From Lentzea atacamensis (lineage in GTDB: Bacteria > Actinomycetota > Actinomycetes > Mycobacteriales > Pseudonocardiaceae), in contig NZ_QLTT01000001.1 in the NCBI RefSeq assembly GCF_003269295.1, forward strand, positions 329,635 through 393,634: a stretch of DNA of 64,000 nt. Reading direction: 5' to 3'. This document shows, in pieces, positions 21,999 through 30,090 of the stretch. The stretch's first letter is position 1; every line of letters starts with the position of its first letter. Below the pieces are notes generated by a model. It worked only from the letters and a program-made list of their open reading frames with translations, did no database searches and was not told where the DNA came from. The translations under genes were made by a program, and so were the position numbers.

Positions 21999-24900
21999 AT
22001 GCGACTCCGAGCTTGGGCGGTCACGTGCGGACTGTGCGTGTCACTCGCCGTTGCGCCACCCTCCTCAGCCGATCCGCCGACGCCCGGACCGGGCAGAACG
22101 ATCACCCTGATCACCGGGGATCAGGTGGTGGAGCACCGAACTCCAGGTGGCACGCGCACTTACGTGCCGCGAGCGGCGCGCGGACGGGAGCAGGTCCAGT
22201 TCGTCCAGTACGAGATTCCAGGTCACCACTACGTCGTCCCCGCCGACGCCGCCGGACTCGTGGCGGCCGGAAAGGTGGACGAGCAACTGTTCGACATGGC
22301 ACCGCTCTTCGCGCAGGACGACGAGCACCTGCGAGTTGTTGTGCAGCACGGCGAGGAAGTCACGTCCCTCGCGGCGGCCGGTGACACGCGGACGCTCGCG
22401 AGCCTGCCCGGTTCCGCCCTGCGCGTGCGGAAAGCCGACGCGGCCGCGGCGTGGCCCAAGCTGACCGCTCCCGGCGTCAGCAAGGTGTGGCTCGACCGCA
22501 AGGTCCAGGCTTCGCTGCACGAGAGCATGCCGCAGATCGGCATGCCCGCGGCCTGGTCGGCCGGGTACACCGGCAAGGGCGTCAAGGTCGCGGTGCTCGA
22601 CACCGGCGTGGACGACGGCCATCCCGACCTCGAGGGTGCCGTGGTGGCTGCCCGCGACTTCACCGGCAGCACCAGCGGCACCGCCGATCGGTACGGCCAC
22701 GGCACCCACGTGTCCTCGATCATCCGCGGCACCGCCGACCGTTATCGCGGTGGTGCGTCCGACACGTCTCTGCTGTCCGGCAAAGTTCTCGACGACTGGG
22801 GGTCCGGCTTCCTGTCGTGGGTCGTCGCGGGCATGGAGTGGGCGACCGCGAACGGCGCCAGGATCGTCAACCTCAGTCTGGGCACCGGTGTGCCCAGTGC
22901 CGGTGACGACGTCATGTCGGTCGCCGTCGACCGGCTCACCCAGCAGACCGGCGCGTTGTTCGTCGTCTCCGCCGGGAACAACCCCGCCGTGCTGGGTTCG
23001 CCCGCCGCCGCACGGGAAGCGCTCACGGTCGGCGCGGTGACCAAGCAGGACGCCGTCGCCGGGTTCTCCGCACGGGGGCCGCGCGCGATCGACAGCCTGC
23101 TCAAGCCCGAGATCACCGCGCCAGGCGTCGACATCACCGCGGCACGGGCGAAGGACACCGAGATGGGCGTGCCCGTGGACGACCGCTACACCACGGCGTC
23201 GGGCACGTCCATGGCGGCGCCGCACGTCGCCGCGGCGGCCGCGGTGCTGGCCGGGAGCCGTCCCGGCTGGCAGGCGCCGGAGCTCAAGGCGGCGCTCATG
23301 AGCACGGCGAAGACGGTGGCGGGCGAGACCGTGTACGCGCAGGGCGCCGGGCGGGTCGACGTGGCCAGGCTCGTCCGTCAGAACGTCCACGCGAGCCCTG
23401 GCGGCGTGAGTTTCGGCCGGGTCTACGACAAGGCACTGAGCCAGGTCGTGACCGTGCACAACACCGGGCGGTCACCGGTCAGCCTCGGCCTCACCCTGGA
23501 CGTGCGTGACAGCGCCGGAAACCCCGCTCCGAGCGGAATGTTCGGCACCGACGTGAACCGCGTCGACGTACCGGCCGCGGGCACCGTCCAGGTCACCGTG
23601 CACTCGCGGGCAGGCGTCCACGCGCCACCGGGCGACTACGGCGGATGGCTGGCCGGATCGTCCGCTGACGGGAGCGACGCCGTCCGCGTCCCGATCGCGT
23701 TGACCAAGGAAGCCGTGCCACATCACGACATCGATCTGGTCACGCTCGACACCGCGGGCAAGCCGGTCACCGGCTACCCGATCTGCGTCAGCCTGGACAC
23801 GGGTGAACGCTGCCGCACCGTCGAACGCGGTGACGGCCGCCTGTCCGCGCGAGTGCCGGCCGGTCGCCACCTGCTCGCCACGAACGTCTTCGAACCCGGC
23901 CCCAGGCCGGACACCTGGCAGGTGTCGGCGATCGTGCGGCCGGTTTCGGTCAGTCAGGACAGCACGTTCGTCCTCGACGCGCGCAACGCGATCCCGTCCA
24001 GGGTCGCCGTGGACCGGCCGAGCACCGACCTCGGCGCCATGCTCACCGTCGCCTGCGACACGCCGGCGGGCAAGGCGATGTTCAGCGCCTCGGCGGCACG
24101 GCTCGCGGATCTGCGCGTGGCACCGGCCGCCGACGAGGCCGAAGCCGGTTGCCGCAGCACGTTCGGCACGGTGCTGGTGTCCGAAAAGGACACCGCGTCG
24201 AGCCCGTGGACCTACCACCTGATCTTCCCGTCGACCGGCGACATCCCCGCACCGGTGTGGCAGGCGCACGACGACCAGCTCGCGGTCGTCGAAGCCCGCG
24301 CCGCCGCCCAGGGAACCGTGCCGCAGCACGCCGTCAAGACCGTCTCGCCGATCTCGGACGGGTGGTTCGTCGTCCCGTGGAACTCGCTCGTCACACCACT
24401 TCCCGGTGTGCGCACGGAGTACCGCTCCCCCGGCCCGTGGACCTGGTACACCTACTTCAGCACCTACACGGACAACACCGAGACGTTCCTGTCACAGCAG
24501 GTCGCCCACACCACGTATCCGGCAGCGGGCCCGCGCGTCGAACGGTGGAACGCCGCGGTGTTCGGACCGAGCCTCGCCCCCGTCGACAGCACGGCCCACC
24601 GCTTCGGCAACACCGTGCTCTTCCAGATCCCGCTGTACGGCGACCAGTCACCGGACAACTCGGGCTACCTGCCCGGCATGACCGGTACCGTGTCGCTGTT
24701 CCGCGGCCACGACCTGATCGGTCCGGGCTCGATCCCGTTCGGCAACGTCAGCGCGTGGGCCCAGGTCCCGGCGGAACCGGGACGCTACCGCCTGGTCGCC
24801 GACGCGCAGCAGTCCTCGGCGGGCACCCCGCTGTCACCGCGGATCAGCGCCGAGTGGACGTTCCGCTCCGGCCGCGTCGACGACACCACGCAGATCCCGT

Positions 24901-25229
24901 TGCCGCTGCAGGTGGTCCGGTTCGCGCCGCCGGTCGACGAGCACAACACGGCACCGGCCGGGCAGGAGTTCCGCGTGCCGGTGACCGTGCAGCGGGTCAC
25001 GGGCGCACCGCCGTCGCTCGTGATGGGCATCTCCGTGTTCGCTTCCTACGACGAAGGAACCACGTGGCATCCCGTGCACCTCATCCCCACCGCGACCGGG
25101 TGGGACGCGGTGCTGCACCATCCGCCGAACGCACGCACGGTGTCGTTGCGCGCCACCGCGACCGACGCCGGTGACAACTCCGTGCAACAGACCATCGTGC
25201 GCGCTTACGAGCTGAGGCAGGCGGGCTAG
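21999..25229 (+). CDS. Secreted subtilisin-family (S8) serine protease, 1076 residues
   Basis: A Sec signal peptide (MRLRAWAVTCGLCVSLAVAP, likely cleaved near PSSA) precedes a pro-region and an S8 catalytic domain at about 190-455. The triad is visible: Asp201 (VAVLDTGVDDGHPDL), His237 (YGHGTHVSS) and Ser404 (SGTSMAAPHV), plus oxyanion Asn in SAGNNPAV. About 600 further residues form beta-rich, Ig-like domains, as in large actinomycete subtilases. There is no Shine-Dalgarno sequence; ATG 21999 lies 5 bases after a DasR-box-like palindrome, so translation may be leaderless. Likely an extracellular nutrient-scavenging protease. Confidence 0.93.
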   Translation: MRLRAWAVTCGLCVSLAVAPPSSADPPTPGPGRTITLITGDQVVEHRTPGGTRTYVPRAARGREQVQFVQYEIPGHHYVVPADAAGLVAAGKVDEQLFDMAPLFAQDDEHLRVVVQHGEEVTSLAAAGDTRTLASLPGSALRVRKADAAAAWPKLTAPGVSKVWLDRKVQASLHESMPQIGMPAAWSAGYTGKGVKVAVLDTGVDDGHPDLEGAVVAARDFTGSTSGTADRYGHGTHVSSIIRGTADRYRGGASDTSLLSGKVLDDWGSGFLSWVVAGMEWATANGARIVNLSLGTGVPSAGDDVMSVAVDRLTQQTGALFVVSAGNNPAVLGSPAAAREALTVGAVTKQDAVAGFSARGPRAIDSLLKPEITAPGVDITAARAKDTEMGVPVDDRYTTASGTSMAAPHVAAAAAVLAGSRPGWQAPELKAALMSTAKTVAGETVYAQGAGRVDVARLVRQNVHASPGGVSFGRVYDKALSQVVTVHNTGRSPVSLGLTLDVRDSAGNPAPSGMFGTDVNRVDVPAAGTVQVTVHSRAGVHAPPGDYGGWLAGSSADGSDAVRVPIALTKEAVPHHDIDLVTLDTAGKPVTGYPICVSLDTGERCRTVERGDGRLSARVPAGRHLLATNVFEPGPRPDTWQVSAIVRPVSVSQDSTFVLDARNAIPSRVAVDRPSTDLGAMLTVACDTPAGKAMFSASAARLADLRVAPAADEAEAGCRSTFGTVLVSEKDTASSPWTYHLIFPSTGDIPAPVWQAHDDQLAVVEARAAAQGTVPQHAVKTVSPISDGWFVVPWNSLVTPLPGVRTEYRSPGPWTWYTYFSTYTDNTETFLSQQVAHTTYPAAGPRVERWNAAVFGPSLAPVDSTAHRFGNTVLFQIPLYGDQSPDNSGYLPGMTGTVSLFRGHDLIGPGSIPFGNVSAWAQVPAEPGRYRLVADAQQSSAGTPLSPRISAEWTFRSGRVDDTTQIPLPLQVVRFAPPVDEHNTAPAGQEFRVPVTVQRVTGAPPSLVMGISVFASYDEGTTWHPVHLIPTATGWDAVLHHPPNARTVSLRATATDAGDNSVQQTIVRAYELRQAG

Positions 25230-25394
25230 CCCTTCGGATTGTGCGACATCCTCGCCGGGGCACTCGTGATCGACGCCGCCGGGCACCACCTGGTGCACGG
25301 CGGCGCCGACTTCATCTCGCCGGCAGTTCTCCACGACGTACAGACCGCGCTCGAACGGCGGCACGAGGCTTCAGCGGGAGGTCCAGTCGGCTGA
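25230..25394 (+). other. In-frame coding-like tail after the subtilase stop codon
   Basis: Directly after the TAG of the protease the same frame stays open for 54 codons to TGA 25392-25394 (CDILAGALVIDAAGHHLVHG, ending in VQTALERRH and a short tail). The composition looks protein-like and it may be a remnant of a separate gene, but no start with a ribosome site is visible and it overlaps the next gene's 3' end. Confidence 0.25.
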
Positions 25395-25964
25395 GACCTG
25401 CCGCCACTCCAGCTCCCACCGCCGCAACCGCAACCGCGTGTGCGTGAACCGGGTCAGGAGGTACAGCAGCGCCGCCGCGGCCGTCGCCGAGCCCCACACC
25501 ACCAGGGCGACCACGATCGCGGTGATCGCGGCCCCCGCGGCGGACAACGGCGGCTCGGTCAGGTCACCGTTCCGATCGATCCAGATCGGCACGGTGGCGC
25601 CCGCCATCGCGCCGTGGTGCGCCTGCACCTCGCCTTGCCGCTCCTTCCCGTCCGGTGCGAGCCACGTCGCGCGCACGGGCGTGGTCTCCAGCACCGTGCC
25701 GCGGTCATCCACCCGCATGGCGGGCGGGGCGTTCTCGGCGAGCACGGCCTCGGCGCGCTGGCGCGTCGTCTGCTCGGTCTCCACCCGCGTCTGCCGGCTC
25801 GCGTGGAGTTCGGAGCCGGCCGCACCCGCGACCGGCACGGCGAGCAGCGCGACGATCACGGCGGCGACCAGCGCCGCGCCTTCGAGGCGATCGCCGGCGG
25901 TCGCGAGCTTGTTGCGGCCGGGGAACGCGTGCCGTACGACTCGCGAGAGCAGCTTCGAGCCCAT
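25371..25964 (-). CDS. Rv1733c-like two-span membrane protein
   Basis: 197 residues from ATG 25964, preceded by GGAGGTGGACG. Two membrane spans (AALVAAVIVALLAVPVAGAAG near residue 30-52 and AITAIVVALVVWGSATAAAALLYLL near 155-180) enclose an exported domain with ATWLAPDGKERQGEVQ and VPIWIDRNGDLTEPPLS. This matches the Mycobacterium Rv1733c family of actinobacterial membrane proteins, whose function is unknown. Monocistronic by position. Confidence 0.82.
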   Translation of the reverse strand: MGSKLLSRVVRHAFPGRNKLATAGDRLEGAALVAAVIVALLAVPVAGAAGSELHASRQTRVETEQTTRQRAEAVLAENAPPAMRVDDRGTVLETTPVRATWLAPDGKERQGEVQAHHGAMAGATVPIWIDRNGDLTEPPLSAAGAAITAIVVALVVWGSATAAAALLYLLTRFTHTRLRLRRWELEWRQVSADWTSR

Positions 25965-26251
25965 CGTCCACCTCCGCGAGCAGGTTTCTCCTGACCAGGA
26001 TCCCACTTCAAGGGCCCTTGGTCACGCCCCGGCAGGCGCCTGACGGCCTGCCGTTCACCCTGCCCATGATCGTCCTTTTCGGACTTCGGAGGCGCACGCG
26101 CCGACTCGCGGTGCGAGAGCTGGAAAGCGACGTGCCACAACGGTTCCTGCTGGCAGAATGGTGAGGCTGCACCCGATGACCGTCGTGGTCGCCGGAGCGT
26201 GGCCGGCGGTTCCGGCCGTGCGGGAGATCTGGCCTCGGGAGGATGATGACC

Positions 26252-27178
26252 ATGGCGATTACCGCGAGGCAGAGCCAGGCGCTGCACGACCTCACCACGC
26301 GGGGAGTGCTGTCGGCCGACCAGGAAAGCGCCGTACGCGACGCACTCGAGGAGACCGGTGCGCCGCCGCGGGTCGCCGATCGGGTCACCGAGCTGGCCGC
26401 GTACGTCGGCGGCGGGCTCGTCCTCGGCGGGGCCGCGCTGCTGCTCGGGCTGTCCTGGGAAGACATGTCCCGCCTCACCAGGGTCGGGGTGCTCGGGGCG
26501 GCGACCGTTCTGCTGTTGGTCGCGGCCGTGGCGGTGGGCGGCCGTTCGGTGCGCGCTGTCACTGATGTGCGCCGGCGCGTCGTCAGCACGTTGTTCTCGC
26601 TCGCCGTCGTGACGGCGGCGTTCACTGCGGGAACCGCGGTGTCGTCTCGCGAGTTCGTCGTGGGTGCCACAACGGGTTTCGTCGTCGCGGTGGCGGCGTA
26701 CCTGCTGGTGCCCACGGCGCTGGCCTGCCTCACCCTCGCCGCGGCGGCGATCGCCACGGTCATCGCGTGGACCACCGAGTACGCCGCGGACGTCCCGCTC
26801 GTGATCGGTGTGGCGTTGTTCGCGCTCGGGCTGATCGGCGCTCTGTTGTCCCTTGTGGACGTTCTGCGACCGGTACCGCTCGCGCTGGCGGTCAGTGCCG
26901 CGACCGCGTTGTTCGGCGCCCAGCAACCGTTGGGCAGCAACGCATGGGTGGCCTACGCGCTCACCGCCGGGCTCGCCGCCGCCTGCTTCGCCGCCTATCT
27001 CGGTGTGCATTCGACGGTGTTGCTCGTGGCGGGCGTGGTGGCCACGACCATCGTCGTGCCGGAGGTGGTGTGGGACCTGACCGATGGTGCCGTGGGCGGA
27101 GGCGTCCTGCTCCTGGTGGCGGGTGCCGTGCTGCTCGCCACCAGCCTGGTGAGCACGTGGTTGCGCCGCCACCGTTGA
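26252..27178 (+). CDS. DUF2157-like polytopic membrane protein
   Basis: 308 residues. A soluble N-terminal helical part (ITARQSQALHDLTTRGVLSADQESAVRDALEE) resembles the domain before the spans in DUF2157 proteins, followed by about ten hydrophobic segments ending STWLRRHR. ATG 26252 is chosen because GGGAGG lies 9 bases upstream; ATGs at 26243 and 26246 are too close to it. No function is known. Monocistronic, divergent from the Rv1733c-like gene. Confidence 0.8.
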   Translation: MAITARQSQALHDLTTRGVLSADQESAVRDALEETGAPPRVADRVTELAAYVGGGLVLGGAALLLGLSWEDMSRLTRVGVLGAATVLLLVAAVAVGGRSVRAVTDVRRRVVSTLFSLAVVTAAFTAGTAVSSREFVVGATTGFVVAVAAYLLVPTALACLTLAAAAIATVIAWTTEYAADVPLVIGVALFALGLIGALLSLVDVLRPVPLALAVSAATALFGAQQPLGSNAWVAYALTAGLAAACFAAYLGVHSTVLLVAGVVATTIVVPEVVWDLTDGAVGGGVLLLVAGAVLLATSLVSTWLRRHR

Positions 27179-27223
27179 TTTGGCCCCTTATGTCTGCTCG
27201 TGCCGCAGCAAGAAACTGCTGAC

Positions 27224-27958
27224 ATGAGCGACTATCGAAGATCAGTGGTACCAGTGCTCCTGGTGACCGCGGGCCTGGTGTTCTGGCCCACGGGCACGGC
27301 GGCAGCGCAGCCGCAGACGTGCAACGGCCTGACCGCCACGCACGTCGGCACCAACGGACCGGACGTCGTGTTCGGCACCAACGGGCCGGACGTCATCGTG
27401 ACGCTCGGCGGAGACGACGTGGTGTTCGGCCTCGGTGGCAACGACACCGTCTGTCTCGGGGCCGGCGCGGACGAGTTCTTCGGCGGTGCGGGCAACGACT
27501 GGGCCTCCGGTGAGGCCGGCGCCGACACCCTCAACGGCGAGGCCGGCAACGACACCCTCCTGGGCGGCGACGGCCCGGACCGCCTGGACGGCGCGGCCGG
27601 CAGCGACATCCTCAACGGCGGCGCTGCCGCCGACACCATCGAGGGCGGCGCGGGCGACGACACTGTCAACGCGGGAGCGGGCGCGGACTCCGTGAGCGGC
27701 GGTGAGGGCGCTGACACCCTCAACGGCCAGAACGGCGCCGACCGCATCGAAGGCGGAAACGGCAACGACCGCATCAACGGTGGCGCGGGCGTTGACGACC
27801 TCGACGGCGGTGCCGGCAACGACATCGTCAACGGTGGCGCGGGGAACGACACGCTGACCGATCCGTCCGGCCTGGACGTCGGCGACGGCGGCGCGGGACC
27901 GGCCGACCGCTGCGACTCGCGGTTCGAGTCGCTGTCCGGCTGCGAGATCATCTTCTGA
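27224..27958 (+). CDS. Secreted RTX-type calcium-binding repeat protein
   Basis: 244 residues: signal peptide (VVPVLLVTAGLVFWPTGTAAAQ), then more than ten nonapeptide repeats of the form GGxGxDxLx (for example GGAGNDTLLGGDGPDRLDGA, GGNGNDRINGGAGVDDLDGG), which bind Ca2+ in a parallel beta-roll. A Cys pair near the N-terminus (QTCNGL, DTVCLG) and another near the end (DRCDSRF, SGCEI) could form disulfides. It uses a Sec signal rather than a type I secretion signal, as usual in Gram-positives. No enzymatic domain is present; probably a cell-surface or extracellular structural protein. Confidence 0.88.
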   Translation: MSDYRRSVVPVLLVTAGLVFWPTGTAAAQPQTCNGLTATHVGTNGPDVVFGTNGPDVIVTLGGDDVVFGLGGNDTVCLGAGADEFFGGAGNDWASGEAGADTLNGEAGNDTLLGGDGPDRLDGAAGSDILNGGAAADTIEGGAGDDTVNAGAGADSVSGGEGADTLNGQNGADRIEGGNGNDRINGGAGVDDLDGGAGNDIVNGGAGNDTLTDPSGLDVGDGGAGPADRCDSRFESLSGCEIIF

Positions 27959-28116
27959 CCGGGGGGGCCGCCGTCGAACCGGCACCGGCCTGACCCGTGA
28001 TGAGCGGAGCGTTCACCGGCCCGAGGTTGATGAACGCTCTCCTCACTCCGTCGAGCGGCCTGGCACATGTCGTCGGACTCTGCCCCACACTCCGGAAGCT
28101 GCGGATCCTCAGGCAC

Positions 28117-28548
28117 ATGACATACGACGTGACATTCACCGAGCTGGCCTCCACCGTCACCTGCCATCAGCGGGTGAACACGACCGCGGCCGGCATCGCC
28201 AGTGCCGTCGGCCGAGGACTGCAGGACCTCTACGAGTTCGCCGCGCGCGCCGCGGTGACACCCGCGGGACCACCGCAGCTCAGCTGCCCGGACCCGGCTC
28301 CCGGCCGGGAGCTCGACCTCGACCTCCATCTGCTGCAGATCTCCGGCAGACCCGAGAAGAGCGGCGACATCGACGTCGTCGTTCTGCCGGAAGGGCCGGT
28401 CGCGCAGACGTTCCACCACGGCCGGTACGACGAAATCGGCGCCGCGTACGAGGCCCCGGCGCGAGAGCTGTACCTCACGGGACCGGACACAGCCACGGTT
28501 CCCGACGACTGCCTCACCGAGGTGGTCGTGCCGTTGCGCCGCAACTGA
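28117..28548 (+). CDS. GyrI-like small-molecule-binding domain protein
   Basis: 143 residues from ATG 28117 (MTYDVTFTELASTVTCHQRVNTTAAGIASAVGRG). The pattern of an N-terminal strand, central helix, ELDLDLHLLQISGR and late PVAQTFHHGRYDEIGAAYEAPARELYL fits the GyrI/BmrR effector-binding (SHS2) fold, in which VAxxxHxGPYxxL is the conserved motif. Without a DNA-binding domain it would be a stand-alone ligand-binding or hydrolase-like protein. An in-frame ATG at 27997 exists but the domain begins at 28117. Confidence 0.7.
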   Translation: MTYDVTFTELASTVTCHQRVNTTAAGIASAVGRGLQDLYEFAARAAVTPAGPPQLSCPDPAPGRELDLDLHLLQISGRPEKSGDIDVVVLPEGPVAQTFHHGRYDEIGAAYEAPARELYLTGPDTATVPDDCLTEVVVPLRRN

Positions 28549-28566
28549 CCGGCGGCGCGCCGACGC

Positions 28567-29667
28567 TCACGCCATGACGACGACCTGACGCACGGCCTCC
28601 CCGGACGCGAGCCTCGCGAACCCCTCGTTGATCTCGCTGAGCCCCAGCCGCCCGGACAGCAGCCCGTCGACCGGCAACCGGCCCGCCCGGTACAGGTCGA
28701 CGAAGCGCGGTACGTCCCGGCGCGGCACGCACGAACCCAGGTAGCTGCCCTTGAGCGTGCGTTCCTCCGCGACGAGGTTCAGCGCGGGCAACGTGATCGT
28801 GCGGTCCGGGTGCGGCAGTCCGACCGTGACGGTGGTGCCGCCGACGGCCGTGGCGGCGTAGGCCTGTTCGAGCACCGCCGCGACGCCCGTGGTGTCGATG
28901 ACCTTGTCCGCGCCGCCGCCGGTCAGGTCCCGCACGTGGCTCACCACCTCGGGGCCACCGGCGGCCTCGTGCGTCGCGCCGAGGGTGAGGGCCAGCGTGC
29001 GCTTGTGGTCGACGACGTCCACCGCCACGATCTGCGTCGCGCCCGCCGTCGCCGCCGCGAGCACGGCGGCCAGCCCGACGCCGCCCAGGCCGAACACCGC
29101 GACCCGGTCCCCCGGCACGACCTGCGCGCTGTAGAACGCCGCGCCCGCACCGGTCAGCACGGCGCACCCGAACAGCGCGGCGATGTCGAGCGGCAGGTCC
29201 GGCGGCACGAGCGTGGCGGAGCGGCCGGAGATCACGGTGTGCTCGGCGAAACCGGAGACGCCGAGATGGTGGTGTGGCCGGGTGCCGTCCGGGAGCGTCC
29301 ATCGGCGGTGCCCGCCCAGCAGCGTGCCGTCGCGGTTCGCGACGGCGCCCGGTTCGCACAAGGCCTGGCGGCCGGACGCGCACCGGCGGCAGGCGCCGCA
29401 CGCCGGGACGAACGACAGCACGACGTGGTCGCCCGGCGCGAACTCCGCGTTCGGGCCCGCCTCGACGACCTCGCCCGCCGCCTCGTGCCCGAGCACCATG
29501 GGCAGCGGCCGGATCCGCGAGCCGTCGATCACGGACAGGTCGGAGTGGCACAGGCCGGTGGCGTGCACGCGCACCAGCAGTTCGCCGGGACCGGGCGGGT
29601 CGAGCTCGAGGTCGGTGATCTCCAGCGGCCCACCGACAGCGGTCAGCACCGCGCCCCGCGTCTTCAC
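28567..29667 (-). CDS. Zinc-dependent alcohol dehydrogenase (MDR superfamily)
   Basis: 366 residues. Catalytic zinc ligands Cys in ATGLCHSDLSV and the HE pair in LGHEAAGEV are present, as is the structural-zinc cluster CGACRRCASGRQALC. The NAD-binding motif is VAVFGLGGVGLAAVLAAATAG. The sequence is closest in pattern to class III-like or NDMA/mycothiol-type dehydrogenases (GHRRWTLPDGTRPHHHLGVSGFAEHTV). The GTG start overlaps the stop of the thioesterase gene by 4 bases (GTGA), so they are co-translated. Substrate unknown. Confidence 0.93.
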   Translation of the reverse strand: MKTRGAVLTAVGGPLEITDLELDPPGPGELLVRVHATGLCHSDLSVIDGSRIRPLPMVLGHEAAGEVVEAGPNAEFAPGDHVVLSFVPACGACRRCASGRQALCEPGAVANRDGTLLGGHRRWTLPDGTRPHHHLGVSGFAEHTVISGRSATLVPPDLPLDIAALFGCAVLTGAGAAFYSAQVVPGDRVAVFGLGGVGLAAVLAAATAGATQIVAVDVVDHKRTLALTLGATHEAAGGPEVVSHVRDLTGGGADKVIDTTGVAAVLEQAYAATAVGGTTVTVGLPHPDRTITLPALNLVAEERTLKGSYLGSCVPRRDVPRFVDLYRAGRLPVDGLLSGRLGLSEINEGFARLASGEAVRQVVVMA

Positions 29668-30077
29668 GCGACCACCAGGCCTTCCATCGCCGTGCGCAGC
29701 TGCGCGGGGATCTCCACCGGCTTGCGGGTCGTCCGGTCGACGAACACGTGCACGAAGTGGCCTTCCGCCACGACGTCGTCACGTCCCTCGAAGTAGAACC
29801 CGACCTCGTAGCGCACGCTCGACCGGCCGAGGTGCCCGATCCGCAGCCCGGCGTCCAGCGCGTCCGGGAACGAGACCGAGCCGCGGTAGTTGCAGTGGGA
29901 CTCCACGCACAGGCCGATCACGGTGCCGTCGTGGATGTCCAGGCCCGCGTCGATCAGCCACGTGTTGATCACGGTGTCCATGAACGCGTAGTGGACGACG
30001 TTGTTCACGTGCCCGTACACGTCGTTGTCCGCCCACCGGGTCGGAATCCTCTGCCAGTGCCGGTAACCGTCGCGCAC
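29664..30077 (-). CDS. 4-hydroxybenzoyl-CoA-type (hotdog) thioesterase
   Basis: 137 residues of a single hotdog domain with the signature RWADNDVYGHVNNVVHYAFMDTVINTWLI, where the Asp is the usual catalytic residue, then GLCVESHCNYRGSVSFPDALDAGLRIGHLGRSSVRYEVGFYFEG. It hydrolyses acyl-CoA thioesters. It sits between a LuxR regulator gene 13 bases upstream and an alcohol dehydrogenase coupled by a 4-base overlap, which suggests a small regulated operon. Confidence 0.9.
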   Translation of the reverse strand: MRDGYRHWQRIPTRWADNDVYGHVNNVVHYAFMDTVINTWLIDAGLDIHDGTVIGLCVESHCNYRGSVSFPDALDAGLRIGHLGRSSVRYEVGFYFEGRDDVVAEGHFVHVFVDRTTRKPVEIPAQLRTAMEGLVVA

Positions 30078-30090
30078 ACGACCTCCAGTC

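Noticed and set aside
22065-23459. Minus-strand open frame opposite the subtilase
   Set aside because: Shadow of the S8 protease; no domain, no ribosome site.
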